From positions 1 to 64,000 of the forward strand of contig NZ_JSXI01000068.1 in assembly GCF_000803065.1 (NCBI RefSeq): a stretch of 64,000 nucleotides of DNA, read 5' to 3'. Shown in pieces: positions 1-7,959 of the stretch; positions within the stretch are counted from its first letter, which is position 1, and every line of letters begins with the position of its first letter. Both the position numbers and the translations under genes were made by a program. Under the pieces are notes generated by a model that searched no databases, was not told the DNA's origin, and saw nothing but the letters and a program-made list of their open reading frames with translations. Source of the DNA: Sphingomonas sp. ERG5 (GTDB taxonomy: Bacteria; Pseudomonadota; Alphaproteobacteria; Sphingomonadales; Sphingomonadaceae).

Positions 1-129
1 GCTGATGGAGCCCATCGGCAACATCCCGCCTGCCGAAGCCGAAGATCAATATTATGCTGCCGCGGACAACATCGATATGGCAGCGTGACTCACAACCCAC
101 GGCCTCCGGCAGACCCGGCGCGGTTCAGT
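1..129 (+). mobile_element. Right end of an IS3-family insertion sequence (partial)
   Basis: A reading frame entering at base 2 and stopping with TGA at 86-88 reads LMEPIGNIPPAEAEDQYY and on to DMAA, which is the typical C-terminus of an IS3-family OrfB transposase. The bases that follow (about 103-129, ending GGTTCA) look like the right terminal inverted repeat of this family; the reverse complement begins TGAACCGC. The element would therefore end near 129, and the rest lies outside the window. The IS end call rests on recalled family consensus, not on an alignment. Confidence 0.75.
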
Positions 130-575
130 CTGCCCGTAAGGGATCGACGCCAGCAAGCCTGGCCGCTGCAGGTGCTCCGATTCCCGCAAATACCGAGACC
201 ATCTCTGAGACTGCCCCTGAGGCTGCAAAGCTTTCGTCTGAGCAGATCGAGGCGCAACACTCGCCTGATCTAAAGGCTTGCTTGGGCACTGGCGACGCGG
301 CCAACGGTGTTTCCGTCGCAATGGGCGGGTGTTTCAATGCAGAGTTGAAGGCTCAGGATGCACAGCTCAATGCCGCCTACCGGGTGGCGATGAATAAGCG
401 GACACCAAACCGCCGGTCTGCTCTACGCACTGAACAACGCGCCTGGATTAAACAACGGGACGCGCAGTGCAACGAGGGGGCCGTCGGCGGGACGATCGAC
501 TTGGTCGACGTTCCAAGCTGCATTCTCGAAGAAACCATCCGTCGGCGCATCGCCCTTCAATCGATGGTGAACTAG
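54..575 (+). CDS. LprI/DUF1311-like protein, 5' end replaced by the IS3 element
   Basis: The C-terminal 100 residues resemble the lysozyme-inhibitor LprI N-terminal domain (DUF1311): paired cysteines, a LNAAYRVAM helix and RTEQRAWIKQRDAQC, followed by a final conserved Cys. These are normally exported proteins with disulfides. The first 25 codons of the open frame (54-128) lie inside the IS3 end. Native codons start only near 130, where an Ala-rich stretch could be the remains of a signal peptide. The original start is lost, so the gene is probably a 5'-truncated pseudogene unless it is expressed from the IS. The family assignment is good; functionality is doubtful. Confidence 0.6.
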   Translation: MLPRTTSIWQRDSQPTASGRPGAVQSARKGSTPASLAAAGAPIPANTETISETAPEAAKLSSEQIEAQHSPDLKACLGTGDAANGVSVAMGGCFNAELKAQDAQLNAAYRVAMNKRTPNRRSALRTEQRAWIKQRDAQCNEGAVGGTIDLVDVPSCILEETIRRRIALQSMVN

Positions 576-744
576 GCAGAGAACTCGTAATTGGATGGGG
601 CAGGTTACGACGGCCAATTGTTGGCTTGGATACCGTGGCGACTGCAATTTGCACGGCCAATCCCGCGAGATAGGGCGGATACGTAAGCGAAATTGCGAAG
701 ATGCTAGGGCAGAACCTTACCTAACGTTATCGGCAATTTTCTGG

Positions 745-1347
745 TCAACAAGGCGATGGACCAACAGCTTGAGGGCCATACACACAAACGTTGTAATCGT
801 AGTCCGCTTCGCAAAGACACCTTTGATACAGATCTTGATCAGTGAGTGCATAGGGTGCGCAAGCCTTGATCGAGATTGCCCTTCTAATATTGCAGACAAG
901 CTTATCGTACCAGCTACCGGCTAGTTGATCAGGGTCTCGAATGCCTCCTGCGCCTATCGCACCATAAAAGACAGGTGGGCCACCAATTGGTGCAAATCTA
1001 TTTACGGGCGCCGTACCGGAGTGCATTTTCGTAGCAACTGCATGCATGCGACCATTATCAGCCAATTGTGCGAAAACGTCGGTCAAGATGGCATCCTTGA
1101 AACCAATCTCTACAACAACGAAGCGCTTGCCGCAGCAATTGTGTGACTGATCGGTTGGGACAACCCAATCTACCAGATCTTTATTGATCTTCAGCGTCGA
1201 GCCACATGAACAGCCCGCTTCTGCGCTATAAGGTGTTACGGCGAGTTTTGTATCGTCCCCATCGATAGGTTCGATCGTAACCAAGAGAGCGGGAGGCTCG
1301 ATCTGCCTCGCCAGCAGCTCATCGATCGATATGCGCTCTCTGGCCAT
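745..1347 (-). CDS. Hypothetical cysteine-rich protein
   Basis: A 200-residue protein with ten cysteines, several in close pairs (GCSCG, NCCGKR, RCLCEA), starting MARERISIDELLARQ. A GAGG-like ribosome binding site lies just upstream of the ATG. No export signal or membrane segment is evident. The paired cysteines suggest metal binding or disulfides, but I do not recognise a family. It sits alone in the accessory left edge between the LprI-like remnant and a MucR gene. Coding is supported by length, a sensible start and a non-repetitive composition. Function is unknown. Confidence 0.5.
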   Translation of the reverse strand: MARERISIDELLARQIEPPALLVTIEPIDGDDTKLAVTPYSAEAGCSCGSTLKINKDLVDWVVPTDQSHNCCGKRFVVVEIGFKDAILTDVFAQLADNGRMHAVATKMHSGTAPVNRFAPIGGPPVFYGAIGAGGIRDPDQLAGSWYDKLVCNIRRAISIKACAPYALTDQDLYQRCLCEADYDYNVCVYGPQAVGPSPC

Positions 1348-1453
1348 GACTCGCCTCAGTTATTCTTGCTCTCACGTTCAGTTTGATACCCTCATTTCGA
1401 TCTGTCAAACAGCACTTGTGCCTGCACGATCCGAGTTGCGTCCGCGCCCTTAG

Positions 1454-1840
1454 TTATTTTCCTGAACTTAGATCGGCTTCCCTCGATGCTCTGGACTTGC
1501 GTGCTATGTTCGCCGGCGTCGAAGGCTTTGCGGGTTCGGCGATCAATGGCTTGCGACCAAGGCCGATCTTATGCGCTAGCGCCCTGCGTTTTTCGGCATA
1601 TTCCGCTGCAACCACTGGGTAATCCTCCGGCAACCCGTACGCCTCGCGGTAGCTCTCTGGCGTAAACCCGTTCAGCGCCAAGTTTCGTTTGAGCATCTTG
1701 TAAGGCTTGCCGTCTATCATGCTCAAGGTGTGCTGCGGCATGACGGATGCACGAACCGAAACAGCGCCTCTTGGTTTCTCAGGCTGCGCCGGCGCGGCGG
1801 GCACATCGAGTCCGGCAAACGCCGCGTCAAGCGCCCACAC
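1454..1840 (-). CDS. MucR/Ros-family transcriptional regulator without usual zinc ligands
   Basis: The core DGKPYKMLKRNLALNGFTPESY, then YGLPEDYPVV, AEYAEKRRALAHKIGLGRK, matches the MucR/Ros DNA-binding family of alphaproteobacteria. The first zinc-ligand position, usually CLECG or CLEDG in this family, reads SMIDG here, so the cysteine is absent. Some MucR homologues are known to fold and bind DNA without zinc. The start is uncertain: the frame is closed by an in-frame TGA about ten codons upstream, and GTG at 1840 is the best start. This leaves the family's usual N-terminal helical region short, so a 5' truncation is possible. MucR proteins usually repress exopolysaccharide, motility and horizontally acquired genes. 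Confidence 0.75.
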   Translation of the reverse strand: MWALDAAFAGLDVPAAPAQPEKPRGAVSVRASVMPQHTLSMIDGKPYKMLKRNLALNGFTPESYREAYGLPEDYPVVAAEYAEKRRALAHKIGLGRKPLIAEPAKPSTPANIARKSRASREADLSSGK

Positions 1841-2025
1841 AAGGTCACCGCTGCGATAGCGATCAAGTCATCCCGCCTTTGGCGGCTTGCAGCATATCCG
1901 CCAGACAATTTGCCAGATTCCGTCGTTCATCCGCAAAAACGGGATCGCTATCGCTGTGGCCCGAAAAGTGTTTATCGTTCGACTCGTCGATATAGAATAC
2001 ATCTATGCCATGGGAGCAAGGAAGC

Positions 2026-2199
2026 ATGCCTGATACATTGACGGGCTCGGGCCAGAGTCAACTCGACAAGCCCAAGGAAGCTTCGCCGAACCTCGGAATC
2101 GACGTCAACGAAGCCAGCTCTGACGAGCGGGTGGAAAAGCCGGTAAAGGTAGCGCGTGAAAAGGAGGAAGGCGGGTACAAGCTCAATAAGGCCAGGTAA
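2026..2199 (+). CDS. Small hydrophilic hypothetical protein
   Basis: A 57-residue charged protein (MPDTLTGSGQSQLDKPKE...EEGGYKLNKAR). The ATG at 2026 is preferred over the in-frame ATG at 2005 because AAGGAAG lies at the right distance before it. No cysteines, no hydrophobic segment, and many Glu, Lys and Ser residues, so it is probably intrinsically disordered. No family is recognised. Confidence 0.45.
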   Translation: MPDTLTGSGQSQLDKPKEASPNLGIDVNEASSDERVEKPVKVAREKEEGGYKLNKAR

Positions 2200-2295
2200 C
2201 CGAGCGCGCTAGGCGTCCACCATCACCCGCAATGACATATCCGCCCCCTGGATCCTCGTGCCGCAGCCCGACAATCATTGATTGCGGCTTACTTA

Positions 2296-3135
2296 CTACG
2301 AGCCGGCAAACCCGCACTGCTTCTGTTCCATCGGAATCTGCTTGGTGATGCGGCTGGCGTTCTCCGAATAGGCCTCCGTCACGGAGCCGTGATTCACGGT
2401 CTTGCCGCGGAGCGGGCTGACACCCTCGCATAGGTGGAAGACATGCGGCGTCGAGGACGTCTTGGCTCCGTTCTCAGGCGCGATCCAATACACGACATCC
2501 TGGCCGGCCGGATTTTCGGCGGTCTTCGTTGCGTCCGCCACCGCGCTGGAGTCACGGGCGATGTCCTGCGCCTGAGCGGCGACTTCCGGTGAACATGCCG
2601 TGGTGGGCTCACTGGTTCTAATCTGGGCCGCGCATTTGTTCATGTCCTGAGTGTATTGCTCGACCGATGGCGGCTTGAAGCTGACCCCGATCAGCGTGGC
2701 GACCACCGCCAGGACTACACCGATGCCGCCGGCAATCTTCTTGTTCTTTGGATCCATATTCTTGTCCGTGAAGATCAGGACAATCAGTGGAAGAAAAGCG
2801 ATCAGCGTGATGATCGCACCGAGCTGGTTCTGGACGAAGAACTTGAACGGTTCGGATCTGCTGGCCGGATCGCGCTTGTTGGCCGCCTTCCACATCAGGC
2901 TGCCGGCAATCGCGAAGATGGCAATCCCGACCAATATGCCGATCAACAGCGCGAGGTTTCCATGGTCGAACATGTGCCTGTAGAGCAGGACGATCCCGGC
3001 GACCTCGCCGCCGATAGCAACGACCCACGCGAGCGAGGCGAAGATACGAAGGCGTTTGGCCGCAGACTGCTGGTCTTGCGACGCACGCCATGCCTTTGTG
3101 ACGTCGGGCTCTGCTGTTGGCTTGTTGTCGGACAT
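2296..3135 (-). CDS. Hypothetical four-TM membrane protein
   Basis: 279 residues starting MSDNKPTAEPDVTKAW, with an AAGGGGG ribosome binding site upstream. The frame is open 52 codons further upstream, but that part has poor composition and no ribosome binding site. Four hydrophobic segments are visible: around IFASLAWVVAIGGEVAGIVL, ALLIGILVGIAIFAIAG, LGAIITLIAFLPLIVLI and GGIGVVLAVVATLIGV. A soluble C-terminal part of about 120 residues follows, with Cys pairs near CAAQIR/TACSP and HLCEG/KQCGF. No family is recognised. It stands alone and is followed by a gap towards the small plus-strand genes. Confidence 0.6.
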   Translation of the reverse strand: MSDNKPTAEPDVTKAWRASQDQQSAAKRLRIFASLAWVVAIGGEVAGIVLLYRHMFDHGNLALLIGILVGIAIFAIAGSLMWKAANKRDPASRSEPFKFFVQNQLGAIITLIAFLPLIVLIFTDKNMDPKNKKIAGGIGVVLAVVATLIGVSFKPPSVEQYTQDMNKCAAQIRTSEPTTACSPEVAAQAQDIARDSSAVADATKTAENPAGQDVVYWIAPENGAKTSSTPHVFHLCEGVSPLRGKTVNHGSVTEAYSENASRITKQIPMEQKQCGFAGS

Positions 3136-3445
3136 GCTCAATTCCCCCTTAACGACACTTCTGCACCGCGGACGTTGAACGGCACGGCATACCCGTCTCG
3201 CGCAACATTCGTACAGCGCGCAATTGAACCCGTCTATATTCAGCAGCTTGGCACCCGACTTTGGGCGGCCCCGGCGAAAAACGAGAACCACAAGACAAAC
3301 GGCCGCTCGACCGCTGCGGCCAGCACCGGAAATCAGTTCGCATCAATCGTCGAAACGATCGTGAATAATCTCGAATATTTCTAGAGGATGGCGGCCAATT
3401 GCGATCGAACTATAGACAACTATAAGATGTAATCAGGAGTCAGAG

Positions 3446-3634
3446 ATGACGGTTGCTTCGTGGGAATTTAACGCCTTGGCGATAATGCTCATCGAGACCC
3501 ACGGAACTGACGCCGAAACAGAGGCCGCACGGCGCCTAGAGGCCGCGACCGAGCGTGACGACCGGGGGCAAATGGTGGTGTGGCGCGAGGTAGTCAAAAG
3601 GCTGCCCGACATGAAAGCCAAACAGACAGAATAG
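3446..3634 (+). CDS. Small hypothetical protein
   Basis: 62 residues, MTVASWEFNALAIMLIETHG...LPDMKAKQTE, with a CAGGAG ribosome binding site before the ATG. It is amphipathic and helical with one Trp-rich turn; no domain is recognised. It lies 14 bp upstream of the first DUF3761 gene and may be cotranscribed with it. Confidence 0.5.
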   Translation: MTVASWEFNALAIMLIETHGTDAETEAARRLEAATERDDRGQMVVWREVVKRLPDMKAKQTE

Positions 3635-3648
3635 GGGGGAGTGAGGGA

Positions 3649-3939
3649 ATGCTGAACAGGTTCCGCATGATCGCGCTTGCTGGCGCATGCCTGGCGCTCA
3701 CAGCGGGCAGCGCCGCTGATGCCCGCCGCGATACACGTCACGCACCTCAGTCGCGAACTTATGGCTCCAGTTCGGACGAATATTATACCGCCCGCAGCGG
3801 CAATCGGGTGCACCGTCCCATCCGGGCCGCGCGCGCCCCGGCGGGCGCGAGCGCTCAGTGTCGCGACGGATCCTGGAGTTTCAGCGAGAACCGGCGGGGC
3901 ACCTGCTCACATCATGGCGGTGTGGCACGCTGGTTATAA
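3649..3939 (+). CDS. DUF3761 exported protein
   Basis: 96 residues. The N-terminus (MLNRFRMIALAGACLALTAGSAADA) is a signal peptide cut near ADA. The C-terminus, CRDGSWSFSENRRGTCSHHGG then VARWL, is the DUF3761 motif: two Cys, paired His and GGVA.W. The ATG at 3649 is chosen because GGGGGAGTGAGGG precedes it and because it gives a clean signal peptide. DUF3761 proteins are small periplasmic or envelope proteins of unknown role. A second, larger DUF3761 protein follows 70 bp downstream, so the pair is probably a local duplication. Confidence 0.65.
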   Translation: MLNRFRMIALAGACLALTAGSAADARRDTRHAPQSRTYGSSSDEYYTARSGNRVHRPIRAARAPAGASAQCRDGSWSFSENRRGTCSHHGGVARWL

Positions 3940-4009
3940 GATCCGTGGCGCCAATTGCGACGCTTGGGAAAAGGTTGCAGACTTGATCATCGTTCACGGG
4001 AGACACGAT

Positions 4010-4642
4010 ATGAACCGCTTCATTCTTGGCGCAGCCACCTTTTTGTTGAGCTCGCTCGCGCTCACGGCATCGCCCGCCAGCGCTCAGGCCGCACGGAACT
4101 ATGACTGCACAAAAGCAGGCAACGCGAACAAGGCGGCGTGCAAGGCGGCAGCCGCGAAACCAGCGCCCAAGCCTGCACCGGCAGCCCGCAACTATGATTG
4201 CTCGAAGGCGGGCAATGCGAACAAGGCAGCCTGTAAGGGTGCCGCGGCGGCGCCGGCTCCTTCGACAACAATCGCAACGCGCAATTATGATTGCTCCAAG
4301 GCTGGCAACGCCAACAAGGCGGCCTGCAAGGGCGCGGCAGCAGCGCCGGCTCGTCCGACAGCGACCACGACACGCAACTATGATTGCTCCAAGGCCGGCA
4401 ACGCCAACAAAGCGGTCTGCAAGGGCGCAGCGGCAGCCCCAACTCCTTCGGTTGCGCCCCCCCGCCCCGCTCCCGCCAACGCATCACGGCCTACAACCAC
4501 CACCCGCACCGCAAATGGGCAGAACACCAATCCGGGCGGCCCTAATGGCGCGACCGCCAAGTGCAAGGACGGTACATTCAGCACCTCCGCTCACCGCTCG
4601 GGCACATGCTCGCGGCATGGCGGTGTTGCGCAATGGTATTGA
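4010..4642 (+). CDS. DUF3761 exported protein with four RNYDCSKAGNANKAACK repeats
   Basis: 210 residues. A signal peptide (MNRFILGAATFLLSSLALTASPASAQA) is followed by four copies of a 31-residue unit, RNYDCSKAGNANKAACK plus an Ala/Pro-rich linker, starting at residues 29, 60, 91 and 122. A Pro/Thr/Asn-rich linker leads to a C-terminal DUF3761 domain (CKDGTFSTSAHRSGTCSRHGG, VAQWY). Each repeat has two cysteines, suggesting one disulfide-closed loop per unit, with the Ala/Pro linkers as spacers. It probably acts in the periplasm or on the cell surface. Function is unknown. Copy number may vary between strains because the DNA repeats are exact in length. Confidence 0.75.
   Translation: MNRFILGAATFLLSSLALTASPASAQAARNYDCTKAGNANKAACKAAAAKPAPKPAPAARNYDCSKAGNANKAACKGAAAAPAPSTTIATRNYDCSKAGNANKAACKGAAAAPARPTATTTRNYDCSKAGNANKAVCKGAAAAPTPSVAPPRPAPANASRPTTTTRTANGQNTNPGGPNGATAKCKDGTFSTSAHRSGTCSRHGGVAQWY
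4094..4465 (+). repeat. 93-bp coding tandem repeat, four copies
   Basis: Units begin at 4094, 4187, 4280 and 4373, each exactly 93 bp apart. Every unit starts CGC/CGG-AA(C/T)-TATGA and encodes RNYDC(S/T)KAGNANKA(A/V)CK followed by an Ala-rich linker. Copies 2-4 are closest; copy 1 has a Lys/Pro-rich linker. The in-frame unit length means copy-number change alters protein length without a frameshift. Confidence 0.9.
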
Positions 4643-4657
4643 GCTAACGATAACCTT

Positions 4658-4688
4658 CGCGAGATCGGTGCGAACCACCGATCTCGCG
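4658..4688 (+). terminator. Hairpin terminator after the repeat protein gene
   Basis: A perfect 12-bp inverted repeat (CGCGAGATCGGT / ACCGATCTCGCG) with a 7-nt loop lies 16 bp after the stop codon. It is followed by TAATATTT rather than a strong T-run, so termination may be imperfect. From the hairpin to 4979 I see no convincing gene. Confidence 0.65.
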
Positions 4689-4979
4689 TAATATTTGCAG
4701 CGGGCGATAACACCAAATCAAAGTAATTTCCGTTGTAGCTTTCAAACGGAAGCACCCAATCAATGTCATCACTGCCGCAAATCGGCTGGTCATAACATCA
4801 ATAGCTCTGATGAGAACAGCCGCCGGGATACCCAGGACCTTCAAGACATGGCGTGGCGAACAGCCAGTTCCTGTTGGATGAAAGCGGAAATGTCGTTGAG
4901 CAACAGCACGCGGGCGGTTGGATCGTGATAGATTATATGGCCTCTGTTACAGTATTTTACTGCGATTCGCGCAGCGAGG

Positions 4980-5390
4980 TCAGGGTGTATAGTCGATCAG
5001 GCAGATCCCGCCGCGAAGCTGCATGCTGTTTTCCGCATATTGCTGCAGCTCGATGAAGATTCCGCTGGGATCACGGCAGGTGACCACCCACGTCTGGTCA
5101 GCCCCCAGTTCTTTTTCGGTTGGATTATAGCCTGCGTGAGCGAGACGTCCGCGCAAGGCATCGATCTCGGTCGTCTCGATGGCAAAGTGCATCACCCGCC
5201 CTTCGGGCTTTACGCTGGCGACGCGAACGACTTCGAGAAAACTCCGATCACCGAAGTGCAGATAGTAGCCGATCGGCTCACCCTGAAAGTTCCGGAAGTC
5301 GAACTGCCGCGACATTCCGAGAAGCGAATAGAAGCGCTCGGTCGCGTCGAGATCGGAAGCTTCAATGCAGACATGGGCGAGCTTGATCAT
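4980..5390 (-). CDS. VOC-superfamily (glyoxalase/dioxygenase-fold) protein
   Basis: 136 residues from MIKLAHVCIEASDLDATERFY. That opening, the strand FLEVVRV, HFAIE.T.ID.L and the closing VTCRDPSGIFIELQQY form the two beta-alpha-beta-beta-beta halves of a single-chain VOC protein. His at HVCI, Glu at FLEV, His at HFAIE and Glu at IELQQ are candidate metal ligands. Starts 9-10 codons upstream (GTG or ATG at 5417-5420) are possible; 5390 fits the family start. It follows the SDR gene with only a few bases between, so the two are probably cotranscribed. The substrate is unknown. Confidence 0.75.
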   Translation of the reverse strand: MIKLAHVCIEASDLDATERFYSLLGMSRQFDFRNFQGEPIGYYLHFGDRSFLEVVRVASVKPEGRVMHFAIETTEIDALRGRLAHAGYNPTEKELGADQTWVVTCRDPSGIFIELQQYAENSMQLRGGICLIDYTP

Positions 5391-5423
5391 CGGGCTATCC
5401 AATCGGGAAATGAGCATCACGCG

Positions 5424-6125
5424 TTATTTGGAAAAGGACGCGAACAACGCCGACGCACGCGAACCGTCGTCGATCCGCAATGTCTCGGCGACCCGCCGGC
5501 CGACATCTCCGAGCGGATTGCGGAACGGCGCGTCGTTCGACGCAATCACATTCGCGATGTCGCTAGCGACCGTCGCCGGCGGATCTCCATGGGTTGCCCC
5601 TGCGAACCCTGTGGCCACCGCGCTCGGCTCAAACACAAGGACGCGGACTCCCTCGGGCCCGAGTTCGCTCGCCAAACTCTGACTCATCCCCTCGAGCGCA
5701 AATTTGCTCGTTGCATAAGCGCCATCATTGGCGGGACCGACAAGGCCCGAGAGCGACGAAATCATCGCCACCGTCGATCCGTCCGTCAGATAGGGTCGTG
5801 CCGCGCGGGTGAGGCGCCAGGCGCCCAGCACGTTCACGTCGAGTATGTTCTTGAACGCGTTGATCTCGAGCGAAAGCAACGGCCCGGCAAGGTGAACGCC
5901 GGCGTTGTTGATCAGAAGGTCGATCCGGCCAGCGGTCGCGACAACGAAATCAACGGCCCGCGCCACACTGTCATTGTCGGTTACATCGAGTTCGACGGGA
6001 ATCCCTGCGACCCGGGCGTCAAGCGAGCGGACGCCGCAAAAGACCTGGTCGCCGCGCGCCGCATATTCCGCCGCCAGTGCATTGCCCAAACCGCGCGAGG
6101 CCCCGCTGACAAGAACCACAGACAT
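5424..6125 (-). CDS. Short-chain dehydrogenase/reductase (SDR)
   Basis: 233 residues, starting MSVVLVSGASRGLG after an AAGGAA ribosome binding site. It has a Rossmann TGxxxGxG-type motif (SGASRGLG), NNAG (LINNAGVHLAGP), the catalytic Ser in ISSLSGLVG, and YATSK for Tyr and Lys. The C-terminal part ends with PFRNPLGDVGRRVAETLR. It is clearly related to the SDR at 24933-25655: both share FALEGMSQSLA.EL.P.G.RVLVFE and PFRNP. It probably oxidises or reduces an alcohol/ketone in the adjacent catabolic region. It is transcribed away from the cat operon together with the VOC gene. Confidence 0.8.
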   Translation of the reverse strand: MSVVLVSGASRGLGNALAAEYAARGDQVFCGVRSLDARVAGIPVELDVTDNDSVARAVDFVVATAGRIDLLINNAGVHLAGPLLSLEINAFKNILDVNVLGAWRLTRAARPYLTDGSTVAMISSLSGLVGPANDGAYATSKFALEGMSQSLASELGPEGVRVLVFEPSAVATGFAGATHGDPPATVASDIANVIASNDAPFRNPLGDVGRRVAETLRIDDGSRASALFASFSK

Positions 6126-6511
6126 GCCGGCATTCCTTCCCGTCGACCATCGCTTCCGCGCTTTGTTACGCACGCGACACGCCGGGTCTGTATCGGCGAT
6201 CGCGGTCGGCCGCAGTTGAGATTTGCTAATGGACAGCCCGAGCCGGGCTCGCCCCTAGAAGGGGCGGCAAGCCCTTATTCTCCAATCACACCAGCTAGCC
6301 AAGTCGTGCGAATCGAGCCCCCTCCCCGGCGCGCCGCTAACGCCGGGCGCCGAGCCGGAACGGGATGAACCCGAACGCCCCCGGGGAGAATCTTGCGGCG
6401 AAAAATCAGCCCGCGGTAGAGCAGCGCGGGCCGGTGGGATTAGGCGACCTCATCGCCCGCATTAATTCTTATAAGTAGCGCGCGAGCGGCGCGCGCCAGC
6501 ATGGTTCGTCC
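6126..6511. promoter_or_regulatory. Divergent intergenic region upstream of the cat operon
   Basis: 386 bp without a convincing gene between the SDR/VOC pair (minus) and catB (plus); it must hold promoters for both. A perfect CTTATAAG palindrome at 6468-6475 inside an AT-rich patch (ATTAATTCTTATAAGT), about 40 bp before the catB ATG, is the best candidate for the catB promoter or operator. No regulator gene is adjacent. Confidence 0.4.
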
Positions 6512-7642
6512 ATGGCTACCGGCACCCGTATTTCGGCAATCGACGTCCTGATCGCGGACATCCCCACCGTGCGCCCGCACGTTCTGGCGATGACGACGAT
6601 GCATACCCAGGCTGTCGTTCTGGTCTTCATCCGGCGCGACGATGGGCTGTGCGGGATCGGCGAGGCGACGACTATTGGCGGGCTAGCCTATGGCGAGGAG
6701 AGTCCTGAAGGCATCCGCGCCGCCATCAATACCTATTTCGCGCCACTCGTGGTCGGCGAAGACGGTGATCGCCCCGCCGCGATCATGGCCCGGATCGAGG
6801 CAGCGATCATTGGCAATCGCTTCGCCAAATGCGCCATCGAAACGGCGCTCCTCGATGCGCTCGGACAAGCGCGCGGCCTGCCGCTATCCGAACTGCTCGG
6901 CGGTCGACGACGGGACCGGCTGCCAGTCGCGTGGACGCTGGCGAGCGGCGAAACCGAGCGCGACATCGCCGAAGGCGAAGCGATGATCGATGCCAGGCGG
7001 CACAATATCTTCAAGCTGAAGATCGGAAAACGGCCGGTCACCGATGATTGCGCGCACGTCGCCGCGATCGCCCGCGCCTTCGAAGGCCGCGCCAGCATTC
7101 GCGTCGACGTCAACCAGCATTGGTCGCGCGCGAACGCCACCGACGGCATGGCGCGCTTGCAGAACGCCGGTGTCGTGCTCGTGGAGCAGCCCATCGCCGC
7201 CGGCGACATCGAGGGAATGCAGGCGCTGTGCCGGCGCTTCGATATGGCGGTCATGGCCGACGAGGCGCTGAGCGGACCGGCGAGCGCCTGGCGGTTCGTC
7301 CGCGAGCAGGCAGCTGATGTCCTGTCGCTCAAGATCACCCAGTCCGGCGGCCTCAATGCGGCGCGTGACGTCGCGACGATCGCGCGGGCCGGGCATGTCG
7401 CCCTATACGGGGGCACGATGCTCGAGGCCGCGATCGGCACGGCTGCATCCGCGCATCTCTTTGCCGCGCTGCCGGCGCTGGAATGGGGGTCCGAACTGTT
7501 CGGCCCCCTGCTGCTCACCGAAGAAATCCTCACCGAACCGCTCGTCTATCGCGACTTCGCGCTCGAGGTGCCGTCGGGGGCCGGGCTCGGCGTGCGGCTC
7601 GACGAGGACAAGCTGCGCTATTTCGCACGCGGCAAGGACTGA
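6512..7642 (+). CDS. catB: Muconate cycloisomerase
   Basis: 376 residues of the muconate-lactonizing branch of the enolase superfamily, converting cis,cis-muconate to muconolactone in the catechol ortho-cleavage pathway. Visible catalytic residues are K168 and K170 (FKLKIGK), metal ligands D199 (VDVNQHW), E225 (VEQPI) and D250 (ADEAL), K274 (SLKITQSGG) and E305 (GTMLEAAIGT). They lie within one position of the recalled Pseudomonas MLE I numbering for most. The length is normal. It is first in a gene run with catC 11 bp downstream. Chloromuconate cycloisomerases look similar, but the complete unsubstituted catechol pathway next door favours CatB. Confidence 0.92.
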   Translation: MATGTRISAIDVLIADIPTVRPHVLAMTTMHTQAVVLVFIRRDDGLCGIGEATTIGGLAYGEESPEGIRAAINTYFAPLVVGEDGDRPAAIMARIEAAIIGNRFAKCAIETALLDALGQARGLPLSELLGGRRRDRLPVAWTLASGETERDIAEGEAMIDARRHNIFKLKIGKRPVTDDCAHVAAIARAFEGRASIRVDVNQHWSRANATDGMARLQNAGVVLVEQPIAAGDIEGMQALCRRFDMAVMADEALSGPASAWRFVREQAADVLSLKITQSGGLNAARDVATIARAGHVALYGGTMLEAAIGTAASAHLFAALPALEWGSELFGPLLLTEEILTEPLVYRDFALEVPSGAGLGVRLDEDKLRYFARGKD

Positions 7643-7653
7643 GGGGACTGCCG

Positions 7654-7935
7654 ATGTTGTTCATGGTTCGGATGGACGTGGCCGTGCCGCACGATGTCGA
7701 CCAGGCCGCGCTCGATGCGCTCAAGGCCGCGGAAAAAACACAGGCGCAGGCGTTGCAGCGCGCCGGGACATGGCGCCATCTTTGGCGCATCGCCGGCCGG
7801 TACGCGAACGTCAGCATCTTCGACGTCGCCGACGCAGGGCAGCTCCACGAGATCCTGCTCGGCCTGCCCCTGTTCCCCTTCATGTCGATCGAAGTGACCG
7901 CCTTGTGCCGGCATCCGTCGGCGATCGACGACTGA
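7654..7935 (+). CDS. catC: Muconolactone delta-isomerase
   Basis: 93 residues, MLFMVRMDVAVPHDVD, then a Lys/Glu-rich helix with GTWRHLWRIAGRYANVSIFDV and LPLFPFMSIEVTALCRHPS. This is a complete CatC of normal length (small ferredoxin-like fold, decameric in known members). It isomerises muconolactone to 3-oxoadipate enol-lactone. Start 7654 is used because it gives the conserved MLFMV opening; the longer open frame upstream lies inside catB. Product and position between catB and catA agree. Confidence 0.93.
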   Translation: MLFMVRMDVAVPHDVDQAALDALKAAEKTQAQALQRAGTWRHLWRIAGRYANVSIFDVADAGQLHEILLGLPLFPFMSIEVTALCRHPSAIDD

Positions 7936-7959
7936 ACCATCACGTCCAGAGAGGATGCC

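Noticed and set aside
4094..4465. Regular 93-bp repeats considered as a CRISPR array
   Set aside because: Units are in one reading frame, encode a repeated peptide inside a signal-peptide protein, and the spacers are related to each other.
4695..4928. Small plus-strand open frame after the repeat protein
   Set aside because: No ribosome binding site, low-quality composition, and it follows a terminator hairpin.
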